From positions 31,107,935-31,171,934 of the forward strand of contig CM072919.1 in the NCBI GenBank assembly GCA_037013685.1: 64,000 nucleotides of DNA, in the 5' to 3' direction. The stretch comes from Acridotheres tristis. Its lineage: Eukaryota > Chordata > Aves > Passeriformes > Sturnidae. Below the pieces are notes generated by a model that worked only from the letters and a program-made list of their open reading frames with translations, was not told the DNA's origin and made no database searches. Within the stretch, counting starts at the first letter, position 1, and each line of letters starts with the position of its first letter. This document shows, piece after piece, positions 1 to 12,260 of the stretch. The translations under genes were made by a program, and so were the position numbers.

Positions 1-3000
1 GTTCTTACTTGTAGAAAGTGTATGAATGTGATGGTATGTATGCATGTAATTATTTTTTGAAGACTTGCTGCTAATACATTGGTATTTGGTACTCATATAT
101 TTTAATGTGCGGCATGCCTGAATGACAGATGATTATCTGACAAAGGAAATCTGGTGCTAAACAAAATGAGCTAGTACTACATTTAAAAATTCCAATTCTA
201 ACACCAACAGTTAAGTATATGCATTGGATTTTAAAAATTTAATATCTGTCTATTGCTGGTATTGTCTTTGTCCGTGTTGACAACAAAAGGATAAATACTG
301 TGCATCCAGTAGGTCCCTCTGGTTATACCATGAACATGACACATGTCATCCTATGATAAATTGGCTCTGTGTCTATTCAGTTTCAAATCCAAAGCTCTGG
401 AGGCCGAGGTGTTAGGAAGCAGGCATAATTCTGGCGAGCAGAGGCCTCAGATGCACAAAATTAGTGTGCATGGAACAGATAACAAAAAGCAAGAAGGAGA
501 CTGAGAAGAAGTTTGCACAGGTTTGTCAACTTCCTGTGGTTTAGGTAGTATTGGCAGATGTTGGGTGTAAGAAAAAGAATCTGTAAGCATGATAATGAAT
601 GTTACCAGAATTAGAAGTGACAACTGTATCAAACACAAATGCTGTCTTTTTTTTGATTTGCATACCAATTAAATTAAAAGACCCACATTTTAGGTTCCAG
701 AATTTGTTTGACAAATAATCTGTTGGGCTCACTCCATACATCTGGGTCAGACATGCTGGCTGTATGAGAGATGCATTGTCAAAAGAAGATTTTTAACATA
801 GAAAAAAATGTATTCATATTGTTACTAAGTACTGTACTTAAAGCAGAGATTAGAAAAGGGTCTAGTTCAGAAATTGCTTTAAACATAGTGGTATCTACCT
901 CTCTCTAGGCATTTTATTGTGCATTACTGTCAGATCTGGTATGTGAGACATCTTCCTCACTAAATGCTAAAGAAAGGAGTAGGCAAAAATAGTGCTGTAC
1001 TGTACCATTATATTGTGCAGTTATCTTATTCCCTGGATAAATACATATGTTTTGTGGGACTACTCAAAGAGTAAGAGACTATTTGATGTGAGCAATGATG
1101 GCAGAATCAAGCAATACATGCTTAAGCATTTCTGCAGAATTTTACATTTTTCATGCCCTCTGAAATATTTAGAAAGTAGTTCATATCTGGTGAAGGTTCA
1201 GGTCAGTTCTTGTTTTAGTAAAACAAGTTCACTTGACCCTGATTTTAAAGAAAACTTGAGTCAAAGCAGGAAACTGTTCTCTTAGGCAAATGCTGCTGAA
1301 ATACCTGAAGTTATGTGCCTTGCTGATCTATGCTTTTTTAACAACTTCTGAGTTTTGCCACTCATATGGTATTTCATTTTGCACTCTTTCATGCTGAATT
1401 TCTCACCGGTGAGCACTGGATTTGGCTTTCTACTGAGCCAAAGTCATGTCCCGTAATTTTTTATGAGATACTCTTCTCACCAATCTTTCCCTGTTTCTAG
1501 ATATTTGAGGGTCCAAAGATGTTACACCTTGAACTGTATTAAAAAACAAGGTAAGGAGCATCTATATTAGTGTTTGGAGATGGATCTGATTTATACATGT
1601 ATAGGCATTGACAGTAGCAAATACCAATGTAACACCAGCTGTGAGTACACTACTGTTCAGAAATGCCCTCAAAACAAGAAAAATTCTTTCTAGCTTCTGT
1701 GTTTGCATGCTGTCCATTGGGTTGATGAAGTGCAACACTGCTAATATTCTCAGGAACAGAACTGTGGTATGTGTGGCACTACAGGGGTAATCATGCAATA
1801 ATGTATTAGTAAAATAAAAATTTAAAATCTGAGATGTAGGATTTTGCTCAACATTAAGAAATAATATCTGTAATTTTTTTCTCCTTTTTTCCCTTGTTTT
1901 AATATTTTTTTTATCAAGGAAATGAATTTACACAGGGTAAATGTAGTATTTAAATATTTAAAATTTAAATGAAGAAGCTCCTCTTGAATGCACCTGTATG
2001 TACTAGATATGTCTGAGTCCATTTTGTATAAGAAAGTAGGCCATGAAATTATGTGTTTAAAGAAGTCAAACTACTTACTCACAGAGAATGAAAGTTTTTT
2101 AAACTCTTCTGTATAGTGAGCAGCTTTTGAAAATCCAGGTGGACAGAACCCATGCCATTAACAGTGCATAAAGGTGCAGTTTTCTAGAGCCTGGAAAATG
2201 GAGAAGTGGAGCTCCTTCATGTGAAAAAAAATAAGAATGGAGAAAAATTTTGTTTTATGTACTAAAATGGTGAGTTTTATAGCATATAAAATCTTCAAAA
2301 ATAAAGTGAATAAAACCAGAGCTCTCTAGGTTATGCTGCTATGTGGAAGCAAAAAGACACATGGTTAGCTTTGAACCAGCAAGTGTTTCATAGTGCAACT
2401 AAGGGAAGCATTTTTCAAGGATGAAATTGAGCAAAGGAAAATTTAGTCTTATTACCAGGAAAATGTATCTAATAGTGAGATGTATTAGAATTGTGAGAGA
2501 AGTGATGGAAGCCCCACAGTGTGAGCTTTTGAAAAATGGTCTAGGGAAAATATTTCTTGCTGAGAAACAGCATTGTGTTGTTTATAGAGGGGACGTTATC
2601 ACCTGACGGAATATTTCTGCATCTGACATCATCTTTACTCTGATTTATTATTAGCATGTTTGTGTAGGTTTTCATAGAAATCTGAAAGAGAAGACAGGGT
2701 GTCATCTGTCTTATCTTTCATATCACAACAAACACAAAGTTCTAGAACATTCTATCCTATCTCAGTATCATTGCTAATTGTTTTGTCATATTCATGAAAT
2801 TTCAACAGGCCAAGGTTCCTTTATGCCCTTCATTGGTTTCACTTTTATTTTATTTTGGTCTTTTTTTAATATGGTTGTTGATTCCAAACATATTGAAATC
2901 ACTATGAGATAAGGGAAATACTTCCATGGAGGAAGTATACTTTCAATATTAGTGCATATTAATATATATTTTAAAATATACTAATAGAAAATAATAATAT

Positions 3001-3404
3001 ATATTAATATAATTTAAATATTCTATTAAGATATGTCTAAGATTTAAAAGTTCCTCAGACTGTAACTTGTGGTGGTTTTTCACCTCTTAGGAAAATGCAC
3101 ATATTATAATTACAATTATTTATTTAAATGCTATACATAGATGTGTCTTTATTAGCAAAACCAGTAAAAGGTAACTTTGAATGCTTTCATATTCACAGCA
3201 CAAAGTATACATTCGTCCAATAAAATCTCAACCTCCTCCTTAATAATTAATAATAACATGCAATTTATCTCTAGCTCTTCAAGTTATTCTTGTGAAATAA
3301 CTTGCTAGCTGCCTGTCCATTTCTTTAATATCTACTGAGCATTACAGAGGCTAACAAGGAGGAACAGATCTAAATTACCAGGGAAAGCATAGGTTCATTG
3401 TACA
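1..3404. other. Unique AT-rich non-coding DNA
   Basis: No exon, RNA gene or repeat family is recognised. All six frames are broken by frequent stops and the longest open stretches are under 100 codons, as expected by chance in AT-rich DNA. A strongly AT-rich patch of alternating TA runs lies near 2940-3020. Confidence 0.6.
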
Positions 3405-3545
3405 GATTCCCCTCAAGAGTTTTCACCGTATCTTTCTTTGGACACTGTCTAATAGTTTTGTATCTTATATTTTGTTGCCCAGAACTGTACATAATAGTCA
3501 AGGTGAGGCCACAGCAGTAGAGAGGTAAAGGTGAGATTCAGTTTC
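3405..3545 (-). mobile_element. CR1 LINE fragment (old, short)
   Basis: The plus strand is the reverse complement of the CR1 segment next to the end of ORF2. It carries the diagnostic order 'tttggacactgtctaatag', then 'gttgcccagaactgtacata', then 'aaggtgaggccacagcag'. The same order occurs in the larger copies near 6970-7080 and 55480-55580. It is diverged and truncated at both ends. No open frame is left. Confidence 0.78.
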
Positions 3546-6500
3546 TTTTTACACATTTTCATATTGCCAAGAATAAAGCTAACAATGATCATGTTCCAAT
3601 CATCAACAATGATCTGACAACAACTAAGTTGTAATATAAAAGGTTAAGCACATGAATCAAGTATTTATTGAGATATTTCTAGGTCCAAGTTGGCTCAAAA
3701 TTTATCTTAAAAATAATGAGAATGTATAACTAGTGATGATTGAATACATAAGAGCAGAGATTTGGCAGCCATCAGGTTTGTATTTACCTAGTTTCACCAT
3801 TAGTATGAAGATGAAATTGCTTTTTCATTGAAAGCTGTTCATCCAAAGTGAGCCAAGTCTTTACCTTTCAGTCCCAAGTTTCAGCTGGATGTTTGTAGAA
3901 ATAGCTTTGAAAAATATCCTTTTGGTGCAAAAGATTTTTACACTTTCTTTAACTTACTGGTCATTATGCCAGTGTTAAAGGTTAGAGTTTGTCCAAGAAA
4001 AAAATCTATTGTCAATAACTTTGTTCCTATGCATGTTTCATGATTGTGCTATATCGAAATCTTCTCACTTGAAGGTCTTACAAGAATTTGTGCTGCTGAA
4101 AGCATAGTAGTGGCAGTCATCAGCTGTGCTTCATTTTGTCTTCAGATTTGTTGGATAAGGTCATTTAGATGTCTACACAGCATGAATTCTCTGGAGTCTG
4201 AACAGATTTTAAAACTATGTTCTAGCATAATTTTATCTTCTTTTCTGCATTACTTTTTATTTTCTTGTTTTCGCTTACCTTTTCAAAATGAGTTGCATGA
4301 TGAATTTCAACACAGATCAGAGTTTAGAAATTGTTTTGATAGTTAGGCGAAACAGATTTATTGATCCTGATTTGAGAGTAAATAACAAAATTATTGTATT
4401 GTAGAAAATTATCAGTGGATTAAAGCCAGTCCATAATTATGAATGGATTTTATTTCATTTTTAAACTTAATCGGAGCTTACTTTTGTGAATAGTACCAAA
4501 TCTAAAGTTATTTTGCTCTCCAATACTGTTTATATTTCATCCTGGAAAATTAATGTTGCAATGCAAATCTGGAATCTAGATAGATTCCGTAAAGGTTGAC
4601 TTTCCTGGTTGTTAGGACCAGGTCAGTCTCCCTCCAGTCAAACAGAAAGGGAATGATGGATCTGTGCAAGACAGGAAAAGGTGAACAGAAGAAGAAACAG
4701 CACATTATTGTCTGGAACTGGAAATCTGATAATACTTATGGTATGGTTATATTTAGTCAGATTGGCTTTTTATAATGCCTGATATATGAGTGTGTTTGTA
4801 AATTTTTGGAACAAAATTTACTTTTTAAAGTACTTTTAAAAGTATTTAGAGAAACTACAAAATGTGAAGATGCCTGGTCAGTTCGAAAATAATTTGAGAA
4901 ATGTCTACTTCAGGCAAAAGGCTTTTAGGCTACTTTCACTAAATTGCTGGAAACAGCACCAGTTTTGGTAAAAGAACAGCACCCAAAATTGAGCTGCATT
5001 TCAGGACATAAGTAGGAATTTATTGCACAGGAAATTTTGAGGATTATGCAGCTATGGCTTCATTTTATCCTGTCTTGGCTATCTAGACAATGTAAGAAAA
5101 TTGTCATTTCGATATTTTATCAGCTAACTCCTGCTGTGCTGAGTCAGAAGACTGTGCTATGCAACATATGTGTGGGATTCTGTCTTCAATCTGTTCATTT
5201 TTTGAGCTGAATTACCCAACAATAATCCCAAAACTGCATTACACCTTACAACAGAAAATATCAATGACCAGTACAGCTAATGGGGTGGCAAAACTGAGAC
5301 TGAAGAAGAGGAAGATGTGACTTAGGTGCCAAAAGAGCTTTCAAAGAAGCTCAGTGTTCAGGAAGCTGCTGGCGAAAGATCTTGTAAGATTCTCAGACAC
5401 TTCAAAGTGTGATCAATACAGAGCCTGATCTGGCAATGTGCTTCACAAAGTCTGTTCTTTCACAGGCAGGAACTTCCCTGGCATGGCTGAACTAAATACT
5501 GTTAGACTTGCACATCTTGTGGATATCTATGCAATACACCATCGAGTTGTCAGTGTGGCTGCATTAAGGTTATGATGTGGAATATATTACTTTCTGTAAC
5601 GGGAAGAAACTTGTCCACTTGAAATGTTTTCAATATCTCAATTTGTTCTTCAGTTCCAAGAACTCCTTACAGTGTGTTTTCATCTTTTACCGATTAAGGT
5701 TTCATTCTTTAACTAGGGTCTCATAGATTTCCTGATGGAGCATCCCATGGCATCATTGAAAAGATTTCTTTTAGCCTCAAGTAGTGTAAGCCTGGACTCA
5801 AAAACATTTCAGGCTTTATCTTTGTATACACCAATACAATTCAACACCTTACTAATTATTAGTTATTTTCATAAGAGGAGTGTATAGATGTATTTGTTTT
5901 CAACTTGAAAGGTCATTTTGCATTGCTAAAACATCAGGAATTCACCTTGGTGTAAGTAAGAAACATTCTTCAATCTCTAAAATATTAAGACATTTACCTA
6001 GTTTTCATTTTCTACTAAAATTATTGTACTTAATAATTTTATTAATAATGAGGATTTTTAAAATGCAGTCTGGTTTTGATTTTTTCTAAGGGTTGTAAGA
6101 GCTTTTTTTTAGCCCTTATGCATGTATCTTCATGGCATGTATTGAAATTTGGGCATTATGAGAGCATTCACTACCATTATAAATCTCTTCATGATCATGA
6201 CCTGAAGTGTTCAGACACCAGCCCTGACTTTCAATATGATGAACATTCCAATCAAGAGACTGAAACCTATGAATTCTGATAGGTCTAGAGCTCTTAAATC
6301 TTTAATTAAAGACAACCAGTAGCTTCTTGGTTTTGCAATAATGGGTCCAACTAAAATGCTAAGAATAAAAGTGTAAATGAATGTTGAGATGAAATCTACT
6401 CATAAATATCATGGACACATTTTCCTTAGTTTCAAATTCTTGAAGTCATTGTGAAACCTACGAATAAAAAATACATATAATAGAAGTTCTAAAAAGTAAA

Positions 6501-6606
6501 TCCTACAAATATTTCTTTCCAGGATGAGATAATTTCTCCTGAATATTTTAGAATCTCATAATCCCAAAATGTAGGGATTAGCCATAACCAGTGCACATTA
6601 AATTTC
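3546..6606. other. Unique AT-rich non-coding DNA
   Basis: No gene or known repeat is recognised. Open frames of up to 100 codons near 4044-4346 have no recognisable domain and begin without supporting context, so I regard them as chance. Confidence 0.55.
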
Positions 6607-7955
6607 AGAATCACAGAATATTCTGAATTGGAAGGGACCAAAAAGGATCACGTAGTCCGACTTCTCTGTGCAAGACAGCCCCAGTAAACACACTATACGC
6701 CCAAGTGTGTTGCCCAAATTCTTCTTGAACTCTTTCAGGCTTGGTGCTGTGAAAAACCTTTTCTTGATATCCAACCTAAACCTCCCCCAAACACAAATTC
6801 AGGACATTCCCTCAGGTCCTGGTCACCACGGAGAAGAGACCAGTGTCTGCGCCTCCTCTTCCCCTCTCAAGGAAGTTCCAGACTGCAATGACGTCTCCCC
6901 TCAGTCTCCTCCAGTCTGAACAGACCAACTGACCTCAGCCACTCCTCATACAGCTTCTCCTCATGGCCCTTCTTTGGACACTCTCTAATAGCTTAATATA
7001 TTTTATTTTATTTTTTTTTGCAATGCCCAAAACTGCCCCCAGCACTCGAGGTGAGGCTGTCCCAGTGCAGAGCAGAGTGGGACAATCCCCTCCCTTGCCC
7101 AGCTGGTGATGCTGTCCCTGATGCCCCCCAGGACACGCTTGGCCCTCCTGGCTGCCAGGGCACTGCTGACTCATGTTCAACTTGCCACTGACCAGGACCC
7201 TCAGGTCCCTTTCCATGGTGCTGCTTTCCAGCATCTCTTTCCCCAGACTGTCCATCCATCCATCTGCACAATCTCAGGTGCAGATTCTTACATTTCCCTT
7301 GTTGTTAGTTGTTGTTTCAGCTTGGTTGCTGACTGCCCAGTGTTCTGATCTGGTCTCTCTGCAAGTCCTCCGTACCTTCAAGGGTGTAAACAGCTCCTCA
7401 CAGTTTTGCGGATTTGCTTAGTATCCCTTCCAGTTCTGTATCCATTTCATTTATGAAGATGTTGAAAATCACAGGGCTGAGGACAGAGTCCTGGCAGGTC
7501 ACCAGTCTGATGTCACCCCATTCACTATCACCCTTTGTGCCCAACCTGTGAGTCAGTTGCTCACACATCCCATGATGCGTTTATCCAGCTGTGGATTTTA
7601 TCCATAATGGTACTGTAAGAGTTGGTATAAAAAGCTTGACTGAAATAAAAAAAAATTACACCAACTGGCTTCCTTTGATCAGCTAGGTAGGTCAGCTTGT
7701 TATAAAAGGAAATCAGGTATGATAAGCAGGACTTTCCTCTCATGAATCTTTGGTGGTGTTGTCTTCCAAGTGTTTCTGAAAGCCTCCCAGAATAATCTTC
7801 TCCATAATCTTAACAGTCACTGAAATGAGACTGACAGCCCTGTAGTTTTCAGCATCTTCCTTCTTGCCCTTTTTGAATATGGGGACAATGTTAACCAGTT
7901 TCCAGTGAACTTGGAACTCCCTGAATTCCCAAGAACATTCAAAAATCATCCAGAG
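6607..7955 (-). mobile_element. CR1 LINE, 5'-truncated
   Basis: The left edge 'agaatcacagaatattctg' is the reverse complement of the short ATTCT-type 3' tail of avian CR1. The usual 'ttggaagggacc' follows. Moving right (towards the element's 5' side) come the 3' UTR and the end of ORF2 ('gacaatcccctcccttgccc', 'cttgccactgaccagg'). Next is the 'gatgttgaaaatcacagggc' segment, and then reverse-transcriptase palm and fingers remnants up to about 7950. The 5' truncation is typical of CR1. It is the same subfamily type as the copy at 55055-56110 but has two short internal deletions relative to it. The right boundary is uncertain by some tens of bases. Confidence 0.95.
6935..7949 (-). pseudogene. 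CR1 ORF2 (reverse transcriptase) remnant
   Basis: This is the decayed coding part of the CR1 above. On the minus strand, 7949-7740 translates to a stretch with W-K-L-V-N and F-K-K-G-K-K-E-D followed by N-Y-R, the conserved start of the CR1 reverse-transcriptase domain. A second frame, 7743-7561, carries K-S-C-L-S-Y-L-I-S-F and then F-S-Q-A-F, the eroded counterpart of the palm motif normally ending in the first catalytic Asp. A third frame, 7255-6935, holds the C-terminal E-R-D-L-R-V-L-V and L-L-E-S-V-Q-R-R-A motifs of ORF2. The pieces lie in different frames separated by stops, and the catalytic Y-x-D-D region is not intact. It is therefore non-functional. Family knowledge: CR1 ORF2 encodes an endonuclease and a reverse transcriptase, and the endonuclease part is missing here. 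Confidence 0.88.
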
Positions 7956-9699
7956 ATTTGCAGATATGCCAGAAATGGATCAAGAGGCACCTCTTATCCT
8001 TTCCAAAATTCATCTGCTGATAAGATGCTAGTTGTGAGAAATGCAGTCTTTAATTCTGGAGTGTTGAGCTCTATCATTTATAAAAACCTTTAAAGCCATT
8101 TAGATTTTTTTCAGCTGCAACCTACAAAAAAAAGAAAAAATAATGGATTAATTAATTAAACATGTATTAATTAATTGTGGATTTTGACGTGATTTTACTA
8201 TTTTAAAATCTGATACTATATTTTAACACTCAGCAATACTAACAAGCATCTGTGAACCTTATATCTGATCTTAGAATCATTGCATATTGACGACTTATAT
8301 TCTAACCTTGGAGAGAAGCATGAAAGGATTATACCATGTGGAAATTTCTGACCTTAACTAAAAATACTGGAAAAATAATACAGGAATTGGAGTGTGAAGG
8401 AGTTAATGTGAGTTGAGAATAACTGGTGAAACTTCTGACGAGATGTAGATTTATTGGACTTATGGATGTGTATCTGTGTGTATGTGGATGTGCATGCAAA
8501 TGATTCCTTCACTGTATATGCACTACATGAATGTGAGACTTGTGAATATCTGCCTTCAAATACCCTTCTATAATGTAGTCTACTGTAACTCAAGCAAAGA
8601 AATTTACATGAGTAAATTGTGGAAAGCCCATGTAACTCTATGAATAAAGCTGATTAATTATGTTTAAATTTCTCTAATCTGTTAAAAGGGTCATCCCCCA
8701 AATTACAAGAGTTTTCTATATTCCTATTATAAAATGTAGACACTATGCCTGAGCTAAATTAAAATTTTAAGCAGCCTCAGGAAAAAAGAAAATATTTAAA
8801 TTGCTGCCACAGGGAAATTTAAACTTGACACATAAAATAGAAAAGTGATCATCAACTGCCTGTAAAACAGAGCATCTGATTCTACTTCCAATTTGCCTCT
8901 TTCTTTTTCTACATAATTTTCTTTATTCTTTGTTTTGAACATAAAATTCTACTGAGCATGATAGTACTGTTTAAAAAATGCTCCTCTGGTACAAATGCAG
9001 TCGTGTAATCAAGAATTTTGGGTTTTTTTAACAGTGTTTTAAAATTAAGACTATATCTCTCACTGTATTTTGCCCCTTTTGAGTGGTGTGCTGTCAGTAT
9101 ATTATCAAATTATGTGCAAGTATCCATGCTATATTTCTAATTATTGAAACATAAATTTATTTTGGTAAAAAATAATAATGCTAGAACAATACAGTAATTA
9201 AAAATCTGTATGTCCATATTCACTAGTCATTTAATAGCTAATCTATCCAACATGGAATTTATTTCTTATAATTGAACAGTCTATCAAAAAAAAAAATTTC
9301 CTCAACAATTATTGTAAATCTGTTTTGACTGAATAATGACTGAAATTCTAATAACTTCAGTGCATAATATGAGCAGAAACATTAAGAACTGATCTTCTGC
9401 TGTAATACACTCTGGTGAAGTCCTCTGACATGTAAAGGTAGCATTTAATTCTTTTATTAAATGCTAAAGAGCATAGATTTGGATGACATTTCATTAGGCA
9501 TTATAAAATCTAAACACATCGAAGGATTGTTTGTAAAGATTTCCATTTACTTGAAGATATAGTTTAATCAAAGTCAACTTCATATCCAACCAATGCTGTA
9601 GGACAACTATATCCTCTTATGCTCTAGGGCACTGTTGAGAAAGCATGTTCACAATGCTGAGGAATATATTTAGTGCAAGTAGATCAGTGTGCAGCTGCA
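7956..9699. other. Unique AT-rich non-coding DNA
   Basis: No gene is recognised. A short inverted cluster of ATTA repeats lies at about 8147-8176. The rest is A/T-rich with many poly-A and poly-T tracts. Confidence 0.5.
8147..8176. repeat. Inverted ATTA-type repeat
   Basis: Runs of 'attaattaatt' occur on both sides of a central 'aaacatgt', giving complementary arms of about 9 bp. It may be a simple repeat or a cluster of homeodomain-type TAAT cores. No function can be assigned. Confidence 0.6.
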
Positions 9700-10020
9700 G
9701 ATTGAGCTCTGGATGGGGAAGTGGTAGGAGCCCAAGGCAAGAGGCCTCATATCTTTGCACAACAAAAGGCTAAGGGACCTGTGGCAACAGCCAGGTGACA
9801 GGTGCAAAGACATGGCAGGAGCCTATACCCCCCAGACTCTTTCATACTTAGACTGCAGAGATATAAACGCCCAGGTATTCCTTTGCTCAAGATCCCTTCT
9901 GGAAGGCACCTGCTCAAGCTGTTATTCTGTTATTGCACCAAGATGAAATTATTTTATGGTTTGAGATGTCTCAGCCTCTGCTATGGGAAACAGGGTTGAG
10001 CCAGTAAGGAAGTCTGGCCT
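9700..10020 (+). mobile_element. Possible ERV LTR remnant
   Basis: This stretch is richer in G/C than its surroundings. It has an LTR-like order: a promoter-like 'gagatataaac' near 9860, then a segment with 'agatcccttctggaaggcac' (9889-9908), then a 'gagatgtctcagcctctgct' piece resembling an avian LTR U5 end. No clean TG...CA ends or target duplication were found. The assignment rests on remembered resemblance to avian ERV LTRs. Open frames of 60-65 codons here would be chance products. Confidence 0.35.
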
Positions 10021-11820
10021 GTCTGTGTGAATGTGGGGGTTGTAGCTCCAGAAGGTCCTTGGTCCCAGCTCAAGTAGTGTGAGTGTGACTGCCAGAGTGG
10101 TTCCTGGATGGTCAGACAAGGAAGATTCCTAAACAACAAGAAAGAACTTGGAGTTTTGTGGAGAAAAGTAGGTGAGTGAGTATACAGTCATCTTGGGAAA
10201 TATGGACAGACTGGGGACAGAGAAGTGTCAATGCACTGAGATGGTGTCCACCTGGAGATCTTTTGTGATTTAACAACAGTTGTACTGCTTCTGAACAGTA
10301 CAGGTTAACATATTTGTTAGCACAGGAACACTCAGGCCATGGACGTAAGGCTTCATGCTGCTTTTTATCTATCAGTTTTGACATTTTTGGGAGACTGGGG
10401 AAAAAGGGTTCTGGAGACTGATGGCTGTTGGAGAAGGTTTCAATTTTCATTATACATTTTAGTTATAGCATACTTCAGTAATAAAGAGGTGGGTGTGCTT
10501 CCGTATCAGAGGCTACAAAATGTTTGTTCCATATAATTTTGCAATTACATTTTAATTTTCAAATATTTGCATCAGAATTCTTCTCTTTTATATGACATCC
10601 TCATAAACTCTCTCTGGACAAACCTTACCAAATATGGAACAATGAAAAAGGGATTATGATTTGAATAAAACTGAAATAATGTTCTCCCAGGATTATAGAA
10701 ATATTTTTATGATAACACAGTATGTTTAAAAATCTTGTTTATCAAATCAAATATGAATATCAGTTTCTGTGAACTCACCATAATATAGCTTTTATTATTG
10801 CCATATTTAGCTGCAAGTATTGGTGACTGACATCGGTTTCTAATTAGGCAAGCATATAGTTTCTTCTTTTCCCTTTTTCACCAAAGACTCAGCAGATAGT
10901 GACCCATGTTTCGTTGATGTGTTCCTGGATTTTCATTATACTAATTATAGGCTGAAATCTGAGTTTGTCTCCTTATATAGGCCAATTTCAACTGAGTCAT
11001 TATTTTAGGGTTTCCATGGGATTGTGGAAAGCAACACGACTTAACTAGCACGTCACTGAAGACAGCTTAGTGAAAGTTGCTGTTAGACAAATTGTGATTA
11101 AGAAAAGTTTGATGTCATCATAAATTATCAAATCTTCTAGTGAAGATAGAACATGAAAGTTAAAGTAATAATTACTAAATTTTTTTTTCTTTTTTTTCTA
11201 TTCCTTGTCAGAGGATTGGAATCATCCAGCCCTTCTGAAATCATCCAGGTAACTCAGGTCTCAAGAGAGAGACAGCTGCCCTTGTAATTTCTGGTACTCT
11301 CTTGTCTAAACTTTCTGTAAGGTCTTTGTAACCTCCTAATATATCATGGTGTTTATCATGGTAAATGTACCCTGCCGGTAGTGAAAGTCTGTGACATTTT
11401 ATCCTATTTACTTGGAGAACAGTGTTTGTTTTTCCTCCATAGAAATTGTTAATGATTTTGAAAATATTTGTCATGTGGCAGTTTGATTTCTTCCTCTTGA
11501 AATGTGTCAGTTTCTATTTATTATATATTTTCTTATAGACTGTACTTTCGAAATGTCTGCTATTTTTAATACGTATGTTCTGTACCTTATATATGCAGTT
11601 AATTTCTTCTGAAAATACATTTTAATCAACCAAAAATTAACATGGCAGAACAGAAAAAAAGATTATTTCACATAATCTAGACTTTTTTCTACTATCTATA
11701 AAACACAAGTCTGTATTGCCCTTTTTTGCAAATGGAAAAGATTGATTTTTTTAAGATTAATTATTATTTACAAAAAAGTTCAAATTTTTCCTGCTGAATA
11801 TTTTGTCTACCCGTTGTTTC
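10021..11820. other. Unique non-coding DNA
   Basis: No gene or confidently known repeat. The 112-codon minus-strand open frame at 10112-10450 has no recognisable domain and overlaps a plus-strand open frame, so it is probably chance. Confidence 0.5.
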
Positions 11821-11829
11821 CCAGGTTAT

Positions 11830-12260
11830 ATAGCTGACTTTTTCTTTTCTATTTTTTTCCAGCCTGTCTATAACAACTTGCGTTTGCTTTTTAAAAAAAT
11901 GAACATATTTTTAGACTATGCCTCCAGTTTTTCAAGATGCTTTTGAACTTTAAAATCATCTTAAAAGATGTTAGTAACCATTGCCATTCTAGTGCAATCT
12001 GCAAATGTTTTACATATGCCTTTGATTTCGTTACACAGATATTCCCAATATTACATCATACATCTGTAAACTGCTTTTTTCTTGACAGTTAACTACCAAT
12101 AACTCTTCATGCACACTTCTTGATTTAGCTTTATATTCACACTGTGGTATTTGGATTTATACATTTATAGAAGTTTATTTCCTTTTGAGATCTATCTCTG
12201 ATAAAATAGTGTTTATTGTCTACTTCATAACAAGTTAATTCTTCACAGATTTCAAAGACA
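11830..12260 (-). mobile_element. Possible very old CR1-like fragment
   Basis: The text 'gtgcaatctgcaaatg' followed by 'cagatattcccaatatta' and 'gacagttaactaccaa' resembles the reverse complement of the CR1 reverse-transcriptase segment. In the copy at 55905-56010, 'tattgtctgcaaactttg' and 'cagatgttgaaaagcaca' appear in the same order. Divergence is so high that this could be coincidence. Confidence 0.3.

Noticed and set aside
4044..4346. 100-codon open frame
   Set aside because: No domain, no codon bias that I can see, and chance frames of this size are expected in AT-rich DNA.
10112..10450. 112-codon minus-strand open frame
   Set aside because: No recognisable domain, overlaps an opposite-strand frame, and no splice or promoter context.
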